A DNA stretch of 55,706 nt from Streptomyces sp. rh34 (GTDB lineage Bacteria; Actinomycetota; Actinomycetes; Streptomycetales; Streptomycetaceae). The DNA is taken from assembly GCF_002551245.1 (NCBI RefSeq), contig NZ_NTGZ01000015.1, forward strand, positions 1 to 55,706, given 5' to 3'. The position numbers and the translations under genes were made by a program. The notes beneath the pieces were generated by a model, which was not told the DNA's origin, did no database searches, and saw only the letters and a program-made list of their open reading frames with translations. Positions 18,120 to 27,073 of this stretch are shown here, piece by piece; position 1 is the stretch's first letter, and the number at the start of each line of letters is the position of its first letter.

Positions 18120-18289
18120 GAGCGCGTGACGAGAATCGAACTTGCGCCCTGAGCTTGGGAATCAACTGTGCTTGGGCCGTTGAAGTGGCTTTGACCTGTG
18201 TTTTCCCGCTGGGTGGACTGTATGGCTATGGGCTCTGGGGGCCGCACCTGACCGTTGTTGTCCGCTCCGCTGGGCACGGATGGGGCACG
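18120..18289. repeat. att-like repeat 5 (tRNA-Gly 3' end plus 128-bp arm)
   Basis: The 42-bp core has three mismatches to the tRNA-Gly 3' end (GAGCGCG for GAGCGGG, CTTGCG for CTCGCG, GCCCTG for GCTCTG), so this is the most diverged copy. The 128-bp arm keeps the terminal blocks, with one change in CCGTTGTTGTCCGC. The left-flanking hairpin (18090-18112) is degenerate. It separates cassette D from cassette E. Confidence 0.85.
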
Positions 18290-18344
18290 GCTGGCTGAGC
18301 CTGAGCGGACAGTTCTTCTCTCCTTCAGACATCGAGCCGCGCCC

Positions 18345-18668
18345 CTATTGCGTCGCGTCGCAGTCCTCGCAGCGGCTCACAGCCACCCGCTTGGCGTTGC
18401 CCTGAGTGGCGCGGAGCGGGCTGGAGGGCGCCAGGCGGCGCCAGGCCCCGGGTGACGGGGTGAGCACCCAGCCATAGCGGGGTGGCCGGATGTCGGCCGG
18501 GACGATGTGCGTGCAGCCAGGAAGGTGGGCCTTGCCACTGGCGTGGATGATGATCGCGGCTGCCGGCCAGCCCTCCCACTCGCTGATGGGTGCGCTTCTG
18601 CGTGGTGCGGGCCTAGCGCAGTCCGCGCAGTTGTGCATTTCGTGGCGTTCGCAGTACTGCGTCGTCAT
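18345..18668 (-). CDS. Hypothetical protein with Cys/His pairs
   Basis: This 107-residue protein runs from ATG 18666-18668; a longer start is possible. The N-terminus has CERHEMHNCADC and the C-terminus ends CEDCDATQ, so up to five Cys and two His could form a zinc site. The middle holds a Trp-rich segment (ISEWEGWPAAAI) and HLPGCTHI. I do not recognise the family. It sits just downstream of the HTH-SMI1 gene, whose true stop (18676) is 8 bp away, and is probably co-transcribed with it. Confidence 0.5.
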   Translation of the reverse strand: MTTQYCERHEMHNCADCARPAPRRSAPISEWEGWPAAAIIIHASGKAHLPGCTHIVPADIRPPRYGWVLTPSPGAWRRLAPSSPLRATQGNAKRVAVSRCEDCDATQ

Positions 18669-18675
18669 CACCCTG

Positions 18676-19925
18676 TCAGGTATCGAGCCGTTGCTCGGCG
18701 CGTTCGAGCCAGCTTCGGTACCAGTGCGCGAAGCCATGTCCGGTCGGCTCGATGCCCCGGTCCATCGGTCTCAGATCCTCCCAGATGGCACCCCGGTGCA
18801 GGCCTGTCATCACCAGCAGCGACGTATAGCCGCATCCCTGCTCGCTGAGGAACACCGCGCCCGCTTCCTGCGCGTCGTGCAGCTCCTCGTAGCGCGCGTC
18901 CCACGTCGCGTGAGCATGACGGACTCCTCGTCGGTCGCAAAGGCGTCCTTCACGGGCTCCTGATCGTCGAGCGCGTCGAGCTCACCCTGCAGCACCTCGG
19001 CCACGAAGGGCCGCCCGGCGAACTCGGCGGTGGTCGGCTGGGCGGAGAACGCGAGCCCGATGCCGCGCCACTGCCACCCACCGTCGCCCAAGGACGGTGT
19101 CATCAGGCCGTAGTGGGGACCGGCCCCACCTGCTCCGACATGGAGGAGAAAGCTCCGATACTGCGCGGGCAGACCGACGCCCAGGTCCGCCTCCACCGCC
19201 CGGAGCTGCTCCTCGCTCATGACCGGACCGAGGCGAAAGCCGTGCCCCTGCGCGCCGAAGACCTTTTCTGATTGCGGGTGTTCGGCGAGCCGGAGAACCC
19301 GCTCCCGCACCCCCACCCACGTGACCTCATGCATGAGCAATCTCCAGCCTCTCTGTTGCTCCTGGAGCATCACTCGCTGCCAGGCTCTGGCCCATCGATC
19401 AGATTCGGGCGGAGCCACTCCGCACGCCGCCACGAATCTGGCCAGTACCAATGCTGAGGGGAAGCGTTGCCCCAAAAGGACCTCATTGATCGTCGTCGGA
19501 GCGAGCGCCCGACCTGGCGACCTACGCTTCAGTTCAGCGAGGGATGGCTGGCCGGCCTGGATTCGAAGAACTCGCATCCCCCGAACCAGTTCAGCAGGCG
19601 TCGAAACCAGGTCTGGGTCAGAGCCAAGAATCCCCTCATTGGGTTGTCCCAGGTGTGCACGTCTGCGTCGTCCCAGGCGTCCCATGAGATCCATAGCTTC
19701 CTCTGCGCTCCCGTCAGCCATGAAGACCATCGCTAACAGGAGGTTATGCAGCCGTCGCGAACCCTTGCCTGACATGGCCCTCGACACAGTCGACTCTGAC
19801 ATGCGAAGGGATTCAGCTATCTCGCGGTTCGTCAACTCAGCTCGGTCTCGAAGTGTGCGCATCCACCGAGCAGCGTCGAGCTCCGGCCCGGAACCAGCTG
19901 GCAACGGCTTCTCAGGCCGGCCCAT
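18676..19925 (-). pseudogene. HTH - SMI1/KNR4-like (SUKH) protein, C-terminal frameshift
   Basis: The start is ATG 19923-19925. Residues 1-60 hold a helix-turn-helix (LTNREIAESLRMSESTVSRAM), followed by a second XRE-like segment. From about residue 235 a SUKH fold appears (LRAVEADLGVGLPAQYRSFLLHVGAGGAGPHYGL). In the first frame the protein ends in low-quality basic sequence at 18810. In the next frame the family continues (TWDARYEELHDAQEAGAVF, GAIWEDLRP, GFAHWY) to a stop at 18676. One base is therefore missing near 18905-18920. SUKH proteins are common immunity factors; here the domain is fused to a DNA-binding module. Confidence 0.65.
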
Positions 19926-19933
19926 CTTGAGGC

Positions 19934-20152
19934 TTACCTCGACTCGGCGCGACGGGGCCACGCAGAATCAGTTCGTGCAGCCAAAAGGCTTACTATCACC
20001 AAGAGCAACTCGATGTTTTCCGCAGGTGTGCCGTGCAGGACAAGGAGCACGATCACCACCAACGCCAGGTCCGATACGAGTCGACCGCGCCCGACGGGAC
20101 CACCAGGTACGCACCTACACCGCTCGGGCCCACCATCAGCCTCAGTACCCAC
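19934..20152 (-). CDS. Possible small membrane protein
   Basis: This 72-residue frame begins at GTG 20150-20152 and contains a strong hydrophobic stretch (SDLALVVIVLLVLHG, IELLLVIVSLLAA). It ends 8 bp before the HTH-SMI1 start, and its last codons carry a GAGG that could serve as that gene's ribosome site. No family is recognised. Coding status is uncertain, and the region upstream to 20535 has no convincing gene. Confidence 0.35.
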   Translation of the reverse strand: MGTEADGGPERCRCVPGGPVGRGRLVSDLALVVIVLLVLHGTPAENIELLLVIVSLLAARTDSAWPRRAESR

Positions 20153-20535
20153 AAGACCCTCCTTAGCTCTGGCAGCAGGTCGGAGTCGCGATACCGCTCC
20201 TGTGCATGCAGCATGCGGTGGTGTCGACCTCCAACGCGAGCACGTCAGACGGTTCTTGCAGCGAGTTACGTATACCTGTACTGCAAAAACCTGACTTCTC
20301 ATGAGACCTCTCACCTGGGAAGATCTCGATTGTTCTTGCAGTTCCATACGAGTTCTTCCGTGGGCGACGGCCCGCACCGCACGACGTCGGATCCGGGTGA
20401 CGGCATCTGCCTGCACTGGTCATGACCTACAGCAACAGCAGGACGCAGCAGCCTGTCAACAGTGGCCGGTGACCGCCCTCCCTGTGGCGCTCAGAGATCA
20501 CTGTTGCGCGACGGCACTTTCGACTTACCACGTGT
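20153..20535. other. No convincing gene
   Basis: This 380-bp stretch has lower GC than its surroundings and several overlapping frames with no recognisable motif or coherent start. It probably contains promoters for the leftward unit. It may also be decayed sequence within cassette E. Confidence 0.4.
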
Positions 20536-21627
20536 TTACTGGCGATCCAACCATTCTGTTAGGTCTTTGAGTCTGGTTACTACTTCGGTTTGCATCCACC
20601 GCGGCAGGTGGGCGGCGTGCAGAACATGGGACGCGTAGCGTTCGGTAACGACAATGTCGCAGTACGGCACCGCGATGCTTAGCGCATCAATATCGAAGAT
20701 GTCGTTCGACTCCCATGACTTCTCCCGGTTGCGATGTGCCGCGGTCGTGAGGGTCGTATGGATTTCGGCGCTTGGCATGCAGTCCGCAAAGGCCCTGATT
20801 GACTCTCTGCCCGTGACTACTTCAGCAAGTTCCTTGCCCCGGTCAAGGAGTGCCTGGGTGAGCATGTCGATGACTTCGAGAGACATGTACCGGGCCTGCA
20901 CTACGTCGCGCAGACGGTTCCAATACTTTGGATGATCGTCGAGGCGTTTAGCTAGCTTCCGTTCCGATTCCGCTCGGTTTTCCGCACTTCTCCTAGCGGC
21001 TGTAGGGTCCCACCCATTTGCCTTTAGGTCTGGCACCTCGGCGTCGGTGGGCCCTCGCAGCATGGAGCGCTCAAGCTGCTCACGGGCATTCGCGAGCATC
21101 AGATCAAAAGCGACTGGCCCATCTGGCGAGGCGGCGCGAGCCTCGTCGGTGACATCACCGGAAGCTGAACGGATAGACAAGCCGCCCCGCATACCCATGG
21201 CATGACCGATGCCGTGCCCCAGCAGATCGATATCTGCAAGATGCGGCGAAGTGATGTCGAGTGCACGGTCCAATGCTGCCTCAACCTCCAGCCGCATGAT
21301 GTGCGTCCTAGAGAGCAAGGTGGTGAAGCCCGAGATCTTTTCCATCACATCACCGATGTCTGCTCGCTGGCGGGGATCCCGGATCCCCGCCATTTCCATG
21401 TAGTGAGTCAGAGACAAGGGGAAGAGGTACAGCCCGGAACTGGCAGCAGCTCGCACCGCGGTGAGCGCTGGCTGGTAGGCAGCCCCGTCTCGGTGTCCCG
21501 TAGCGGCCTTGGCCAGGCTGATCCAATGGTTGAGATCCAGGTAGACGAGGCGCTGTCCCGTCCGGGGTCGAACTAGGTGACCGGGCCAGGCGTACGTAGG
21601 GGGCTGCCGTGGTGCCATGGAGATCAT
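20536..21627 (-). CDS. Large PIN-like domain protein
   Basis: This protein of about 363 residues starts at ATG 21625-21627. It opens with VYLDLNHWISLAKA, an N-terminal strand with the first acidic residue. It ends with NDIFDIDALSIAVPYCDIVVTERYASHVL, which fits the last acidic residues and strand of a PIN-like nuclease. The 200 residues between are helical, so the domain is expanded compared with a 130-residue VapC. No antitoxin-like gene is adjacent. Such stand-alone long PIN-like proteins occur in actinobacterial islands; the function is unknown and an RNase role is inferred. Confidence 0.6.
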   Translation of the reverse strand: MISMAPRQPPTYAWPGHLVRPRTGQRLVYLDLNHWISLAKAATGHRDGAAYQPALTAVRAAASSGLYLFPLSLTHYMEMAGIRDPRQRADIGDVMEKISGFTTLLSRTHIMRLEVEAALDRALDITSPHLADIDLLGHGIGHAMGMRGGLSIRSASGDVTDEARAASPDGPVAFDLMLANAREQLERSMLRGPTDAEVPDLKANGWDPTAARRSAENRAESERKLAKRLDDHPKYWNRLRDVVQARYMSLEVIDMLTQALLDRGKELAEVVTGRESIRAFADCMPSAEIHTTLTTAAHRNREKSWESNDIFDIDALSIAVPYCDIVVTERYASHVLHAAHLPRWMQTEVVTRLKDLTEWLDRQ

Positions 21628-22070
21628 TCTGCCAACCCCAGGGCTCTGGAACCTCCGAATATGGGGGGCTTCTCCTCGGTGCACGACGTAGGACGCCGCC
21701 GTTCGCGGCTCACACGCTCCTCCCACACGGTCCGTGAGGGCCGCTGTGGGGCCCGGACAGAGGATGCCACACCCGGATGGGCCTTAGCAGCCTCTGTCGT
21801 TGAACGCTGTTTACCACACCCATTAACACGGTTCTGGCGTGGCTAGTGCCGCTCCGTAGCTCTAGCCACGCCTGTCAGTCAGGTTCCTACCGGTCGCACT
21901 GAGGGATCGCGGGACGCGATCGCATGCTTCGTTCCTGATCAGCGCGCTGCGCGGGGCAGTGAACGCAGTCATCGAGCGCGCGAGCTTCCACGAATGGGCC
22001 CCAGATGCCAGTGTTGCTCGCTACCCTGCTTACCTCATGAGTGCCACCAACTACGCCAGCGGGGGAATGA
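21628..22070. other. Divergent intergenic region with an 11-bp inverted repeat
   Basis: It lies between the leftward PIN-like gene and the rightward ATPase gene, so it should carry both promoters. GGCGTGGCTAG at 21836-21846 and CTAGCCACGCC at 21862-21872 form a perfect 11-bp hairpin with a 15-nt loop. This could be an operator or a structured leader. No gene is evident. Confidence 0.45.
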
Positions 22071-23544
22071 GTGCTCAGCATCTCTGAAGTCGAAAACTTT
22101 GGCGCTATTGACGCTGATGCGGATGATCTTCTTCGAGAGTGTTTTCAGGATCACCCAGCCTATGTCGCGGCTAAGAAGCAGAAAAAAATTCCTGATCCTT
22201 GGTAGGAAAGGATCAGGCAAAACTGCCATCTTTAAAAGAATTCTTACGGAGCGTCACCCGAACGAGTTCTCCTATGGCCACTCCTTCGATGATTACCCCT
22301 GGCAGCATCACGACCTGCAAGCCCAAGTAGGAGTTCCTGAGGAGAGGCGTTACTTTCACAGTTGGAAATACTTGACCTTGATGGGTTTGGCCAAGGTGCT
22401 CCTGAATTCAGATCAAAGTCAGCCGTGGAGCGATGATTCTTTCGAATCGGTGCAAGCGCTTGAGGATTTTGTTGTTGATTCCTATGGGTCGCGCGACCCG
22501 GACGTTAGGCAGCTCTTTAGTCCAGAGAAGGAGTTGCGGCTGAAGAGTGTCCTAAAGGTCCCGTTCTTCGAGTTGTCGGGTGAGCGTGTTCGAGTTAGGG
22601 AATTGCCCCCGCATATTCAGGAAGTGAATCGAGCAATTCAAGAGCACGTTTTGCGCGCCTTGAATCCGAATAATTCGTATTATATCTGTTTCGACCAGCT
22701 CGACCTTGGCTTTGTGAAGTCCCAGGAGTCTTACTCGCAGCGACTGGTTGGTCTCATCCTTGCTGCCCGCGATCTCTTTTTGGCCGCCCGGGAGCGCGGC
22801 AAGAAGCTCAACGTTGTCGTGTTTCTGCGCGACGACATTTACCAAGATCTGCAATTCGAGGATAAGAATAAGATCACGGAAAACTTCACCAGCCTGGTCC
22901 AGTGGAACGAATCTGGTTCCGGGCTGACGCTGAAGAAGTTGATGGAGAGTCGGTTTACCAACGTACTTGGCAGCGGCGGGGATCCCGTGATCCCCTGGGA
23001 GGACGTGTTCGATGAGACTCAAGAAATGCCGAGTCGGCAGACAAAATACAAACACATTTGCGATCGAACGTTTTTGCGGCCTAGGGATGTGATTAAATTT
23101 TGCAATGAAGTTCTGGAGCAGTATAAGTCACCTCTTTTTGCGGCGAGAGGGCAGTTCGACAACGAGGCGGTTCATGAAGCCAGGTCGGGTTATTCTGACT
23201 ACCTGCTGAATGAATTGGACGACGAAATCGCCAAACATGTTCCGCAGTATAAGGAGTACCTGGAAGTTGTGAAAGAACTGGGCGCTATGCAGTTCTCTCT
23301 AGTCGACTTCAGTGCTGCTTGGTCACGGCGCTCGACTTTGGCTGATATTTCGGCAAAGGTTGGACTTTCTCAGTTGTTCGAATTCTCGGTTGTTGGGTAC
23401 TTGAAGCCGGGAGGGCGCGGGGGTGGCTCTGAGTATGTATGGAGGTATCGGGATCCGCGTGCTCGCTTTAATGCGACATCTGAAGTGTTCCGGATCCACG
23501 CAGGCTTTAAGGAAGCGCTAGATTTGACTCGTCAGAGCGCTTAG
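22071..23544 (+). CDS. P-loop ATPase, Sll1717-like, apparent homopolymer frameshift
   Basis: The best start is GTG 22071 behind GGGGG at 22061-22065, giving VLSISEVENFGAIDADADDLL. That frame stops at 22209, while the Walker A (FLILGRKGSGKTAIF) lies in the next frame. Removing one A from the A7 run at 22182-22188 joins them. The protein would then have about 490 residues. It resembles the Sll1717-family P-loop ATPases: a Walker B-like YYICFDQLD, a sensor-like VVFLRDDIYQDL and a helical C-terminus. GC content is clearly lower than in the neighbours, so it is probably acquired. Members often sit in defence islands; that role is inferred here. Confidence 0.65.
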
Positions 23545-23956
23545 AGGCTACTCGCCTCCAGGTGGTCGGCGGAGCGGCTTTGGTCGGTGTCCTGCACGGT
23601 TTGGGGATGAGCATGATCAGGGGGCCGTACGCTGGCCGGCAACTCGGGCCGGCTGTGACCCTGCCCGGAATTTGAACAAGTGGCCCCCTGGTCTTCTTCG
23701 GCGCGGAACCCTAACCGGGGAGGTGGCTAAAGCCGTGGAGCCGACCGCTCCAGCCACAGCGGCATTCTTCCCCATCATGGTGCTCGCCCCAGCCGCGCGA
23801 CCGGCGTAGGAGGAGAGCGCGCGGCGAGCGGACGAGCCGCCCTGATGAAGAAGGGAAAGTTCTACCCCGCTGGGAGCTGCCTGCCGCAGCTTGTATGCCG
23901 GACGCGGCCGTCGACCGCGCTCATCTGAAGCGATCGACGGCCACGTCCGGAGGCCG
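23545..23956. other. Intergenic region, no gene seen
   Basis: This is the junction between the low-GC ATPase gene and the high-GC MazG-UGDH block. Frames here lack recognisable motifs. The right end carries the terminator described at 23901-23947. Confidence 0.4.
23901..23947 (-). terminator. Hairpin downstream of the MazG-like gene
   Basis: The 18-bp arms 23901-23918 and 23930-23947 pair with two mismatches around an 11-nt loop. It begins 10 bp beyond the stop of the leftward MazG-like gene, so it probably ends that unit. Confidence 0.55.
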
Positions 23957-24286
23957 TCAGGCCGCCGCAGCGGCCTCGCGGCCCCTTCGCGTCCGGCGGT
24001 GGAGGATCTCGTCGAAGGTGGCGCGGGCGCCCGTGGGGTCGATGTAGTGCATGGCCAGGAGCGCTGCAATGACGGAGCCGACCAGGTCGTTCTGGACCTC
24101 GGACCAGGTGTGGGCGTCGCCGCAGGTGGTGAGGCCCTTCAGGCCGTGGAGGGCATGCATGGCTTCGCCGGCTTCCTCGGCGACCTTGCCGACCTGGAGG
24201 GCTTTGAGCTCCTCGTCGGGGAGGTGGGCGCCGGCCGCTCGGCAGACGGCGGAGAGCTTCTCGATGTTGTCCCACAGGGTGTCCAC
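23957..24286 (-). CDS. MazG-like nucleotide pyrophosphohydrolase family protein
   Basis: This 109-residue protein starts at GTG 24284-24286 behind GGAGG. The central helix LKALQVGKVAEEAGEAMHAL carries the E-x-x-E metal-binding pattern of the all-alpha NTP pyrophosphatase (MazG-like) fold. A second acidic helix (SEVQNDLVGSVIAALLAM) follows. It probably hydrolyses non-canonical or excess nucleoside triphosphates. It sits 26 bp downstream of the UDP-sugar dehydrogenase gene in the same direction and is likely co-transcribed with it. Confidence 0.7.
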   Translation of the reverse strand: MDTLWDNIEKLSAVCRAAGAHLPDEELKALQVGKVAEEAGEAMHALHGLKGLTTCGDAHTWSEVQNDLVGSVIAALLAMHYIDPTGARATFDEILHRRTRRGREAAAAA

Positions 24287-24312
24287 GTCGGACCTCCGAT
24301 CGATGGGTTCGG

Positions 24313-25635
24313 CTATTCCTGTGCGGGTCGTCCGAGCTGGCGTACGGTCCATCCGGCCATGCGCCAGGCGTCGGCGTCGATGAGGTTGCGGAGGTCGACG
24401 AGGACCTGGTCCGCGACCAGTGGAGCGAGGGCCTTGGGGTCGGCCTCGCGGAAGTGGGGCCATTCGGTGGCCAGGACGATCAGCTCGGCCGCCTCGACGG
24501 AGTCTTCGAGGCTTTCGCAGTAGTCGAGTTCGGGGTGGCGGCGCAGTGCTGTGGGCACGGCGTGCGGGTCGTGGACGGTGACGGTCGCGCCGCGCTGGTG
24601 CATGAGCGCTGAGATCGCCAAGGCCGGGGATTCCCGGACGTCGTCGGTTCCGGCCTTGAAGGAAGCACCCCAGACGGTGATGCGTACGCCGTCGACGGGT
24701 CGGCCGAGGGTCTGCTCGATGAGCTTCAGTGCGGCGGTGGGGCGGGATTCGTTTACCTCCTCCGCCGCGCGCAGCATGGTCGCTGCCTCGGCGGCGCCCA
24801 GGGTGCGGGCGGAGGCGGTGAAGGCGCGGACGTCCTTCGGGAGGCAGCCGCCGCCGTAGCCGGGGCCGGCGTTCAGGCCGCCGCGGCCGATGCGGGGGTC
24901 CAGGCCGATGGCATCGGTGAGCTGCTGGACGTCGGCTCCGGCGGCGGTGCACATGTCGGCGACGCCGTTGATGAAGGAGATCTTCATGCCGAGGTAGGCG
25001 TTGGCGGCGCCCTTGATGAGTTCGGCGGTGGCGGGGTCGGTCACGAACAGCGGGATGCCGTTCGCCAGGAGGGGCGCGTAGACCTGGCGTACCGCGTCCT
25101 CGGCGCGGGCCGAGGGCACGCCCACGACGATGCGGTCGGGGCGCAGGGTGTCGTCGATGGCGTGGCCTTCGCGCAGGAACTCGGGGTTCCAGACGACCTC
25201 CACGTCCTCACCGGCCGGAGAGAGCCGGGCGAGGAGAGCACCGAGGTCGCGGGAGGTGCCGACGGTGACCGTGGACTTCCCGACGATGACGGTCGGGCGG
25301 GTCAGGTGCGGGGCGAGGGCACGGGCTGCGCCGAAGACCTGCCCGGTGTCGTAGCTCCGTCCGTCCGCGTCGATCGGCGTGCCCACGGCGAGGAAGTGGA
25401 TGTCGGCGAACTCGGCCGCCTCTGCGAGGCTGGTGGTGAACCGCAGGCGTCCAGTAGCGGTGTGGGCGCTGAGGAGCTCCGGCAGGCCGTCCTCGTAGAT
25501 GGGGCACTCGCCGGCGTTGAGACGGTCGATCTTCGCCTGGTCCAGGTCCACGCCGATGACCTCGTGGCCGATCTCGGCCATAGCAGCGGCGTGGGGGATG
25601 CCCAGGTGACCACAACCGATGACGGATACGCGCAT
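24313..25635 (-). CDS. UDP-glucose/GDP-mannose dehydrogenase family protein
   Basis: This 440-residue protein from ATG 25633-25635 has the full UGDH architecture. It contains an N-terminal Rossmann domain (VSVIGCGHLGIPHAAAMA), the central domain with FLREGHAIDD and ANAYLGMKISFIN, the catalytic Cys in GPGYGGGCLPKD, and the C-terminal UDP-binding domain (WGASFKAGTDDVRESPA). It oxidises a UDP- or GDP-hexose to the uronic acid in two NAD+ steps. The glycine loop reads GCGHLG rather than GLGYVG, a small deviation. A sugar acid for an exopolysaccharide or a metabolite is plausible, but no glycosyltransferase is adjacent. Confidence 0.85.
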   Translation of the reverse strand: MRVSVIGCGHLGIPHAAAMAEIGHEVIGVDLDQAKIDRLNAGECPIYEDGLPELLSAHTATGRLRFTTSLAEAAEFADIHFLAVGTPIDADGRSYDTGQVFGAARALAPHLTRPTVIVGKSTVTVGTSRDLGALLARLSPAGEDVEVVWNPEFLREGHAIDDTLRPDRIVVGVPSARAEDAVRQVYAPLLANGIPLFVTDPATAELIKGAANAYLGMKISFINGVADMCTAAGADVQQLTDAIGLDPRIGRGGLNAGPGYGGGCLPKDVRAFTASARTLGAAEAATMLRAAEEVNESRPTAALKLIEQTLGRPVDGVRITVWGASFKAGTDDVRESPALAISALMHQRGATVTVHDPHAVPTALRRHPELDYCESLEDSVEAAELIVLATEWPHFREADPKALAPLVADQVLVDLRNLIDADAWRMAGWTVRQLGRPAQE

Positions 25636-25743
25636 GGGGTCGACGCTCCTTTCCTTGCCTCTCGCCCGCCCAGAGGAGTCCGGGCCGGCCGGGTGCGTCA
25701 CGCTAGCGCCAACACCCGGCATGGCCCTCTTCGTGCAGGTGGA

Positions 25744-26976
25744 TCAACCAGCTTGCTGCTTCAGAAGGTTGACGAGGGCGGGTAGCGCCTCGGCGGCGGT
25801 TGCCCGGCACACCAGGTCGCCGTCCTGGGGCCCTTCCAGCGGGTACGGCATGAACTGGCCGTCGCGCCAGAAACCCTCCGGGTCCAGGTAGACGACCTGC
25901 ATGCCGCGAGCGCGGGCGCGAGCCTGGACCTTGCGGCGGTCGGCGTGCAGGCCGACGACGAGAAGGGCCTTGGCACCGTCGACCCACTCGACATCGGGTA
26001 CGGCCTGGTCGTACCGGCGCATGAAGCACTCGTCGAGCCCGGCGCGCGCCGCGAGCACGTCGAAGTTGTTGGTGATGACAGGGCCGACGAGGTGCCCCGC
26101 GTCCTTCAGTTCCTTGAGCGCCCACATGGCCGGGGTCGGCTCGGCCAGGAAGCATGCGCGGAACATCTCCACGAATTCCGCCGCCTTCTCCTCCGGCTCT
26201 GTCAGCAGCTCGTGGAGGAGGGTGTCCGCTGTCGGGGAGAGGGTGAAGCGGTGTTCCCGCGGTTCGTGGCCCTGGCGGTCGGTGACCCGGTAGATCTCGT
26301 GGAGACGGTGCAGGGGCGGGATACCCGCCTCGACCGACGTACCGCATCCGATCTCCACCTGGAACGGCAGCAGGTCCGCGAGGACGGACAGGTCCGTGAC
26401 GCGGGTCGGCGTACCGGGGCGGTCCTTGCACCTGATCCCGGTGGAGAGGACGTTCCACGGCAGCTGCCGCACCGAGGGCGGCGGTGCGTAGGACACCGAG
26501 GCGATCTGCACGTCCAGGCTCCGGTAGCCGACGGGGAAGGTACGGCCCGCAGCGGCGTCCTGGGGGTGGACGTCGTGCTCGGTGATCCGGCACTTCAGAT
26601 CCCGACGTGTCCATAAGAATCCACCGGGAGCCTCCTTCCAGCCGCCGGTGGCGAGCGAGTCCCACAGGGCGTCGTGGTGCGCGTCGATCTCGTCCGCGGG
26701 AGCGGTAGCGGAGTGGTAGAGGTACAGGTCGGTCAGGCCGATGGCCGGCGCAGCGGTGGTGGGGACCAGGCCGTACCGGTAGCGGTAGTGGATGATCCGC
26801 CGCCGGGCGTCGTCGTCGGCAGTCCAGCCGCTCTGTTCGGCCGTGGCCTTCTCCTGCGTACGGCGCCAGATGCCTTCCTCGATGTAGCGGGGTCGGTCGG
26901 CGTCGCCGAAATAGGTTTTCCAGACCTGCTGTTGGTCGGGGGTGAGCTGGTCGATGACGATGTACGGGATGTCCAT
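25744..26976 (-). CDS. SIR2-like domain protein with unknown N-terminal domain
   Basis: This 410-residue protein starts at ATG 26974-26976 after GGGAGAG. Residues 1-200 are an unrecognised domain rich in Tyr and Trp. From about residue 205 a SIR2-type NAD-binding pattern appears (VEIGCGTSVEAGIPPLHRLHEIY, then PVITNNFDVLAARAG) and ends with a Rossmann-like AKALLVVGLHADRRKVQ...GMQVVYLDPE. The usual GAG is GCG and no LHG catalytic histidine is seen, so protein deacetylation is unlikely. NAD binding or hydrolysis, as in SIR2 defence proteins, is possible. It lies 108 bp upstream of the UGDH gene. Confidence 0.6.
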   Translation of the reverse strand: MDIPYIVIDQLTPDQQQVWKTYFGDADRPRYIEEGIWRRTQEKATAEQSGWTADDDARRRIIHYRYRYGLVPTTAAPAIGLTDLYLYHSATAPADEIDAHHDALWDSLATGGWKEAPGGFLWTRRDLKCRITEHDVHPQDAAAGRTFPVGYRSLDVQIASVSYAPPPSVRQLPWNVLSTGIRCKDRPGTPTRVTDLSVLADLLPFQVEIGCGTSVEAGIPPLHRLHEIYRVTDRQGHEPREHRFTLSPTADTLLHELLTEPEEKAAEFVEMFRACFLAEPTPAMWALKELKDAGHLVGPVITNNFDVLAARAGLDECFMRRYDQAVPDVEWVDGAKALLVVGLHADRRKVQARARARGMQVVYLDPEGFWRDGQFMPYPLEGPQDGDLVCRATAAEALPALVNLLKQQAG

Positions 26977-27073
26977 GATCTCTCCCTGGAGAATCACGCC
27001 TGGATGTTCCGGGTGCATGGCAGGCTCCGTTGGCCGGGAAGGTGGGGTGAACGACCCGGACAGCGGAGCGGAG

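Noticed and set aside
20033..20425. Plus-strand 130-residue frame
   Set aside because: It has no ribosome site, no recognisable motif and atypical composition, and it overlaps the better-placed small membrane frame on the other strand.
23617..24069. Leftward 150-residue frame rich in Arg/Pro/Ser
   Set aside because: It lacks motifs and overlaps the MazG-like gene in a shifted frame, as expected for high-GC shadow frames.
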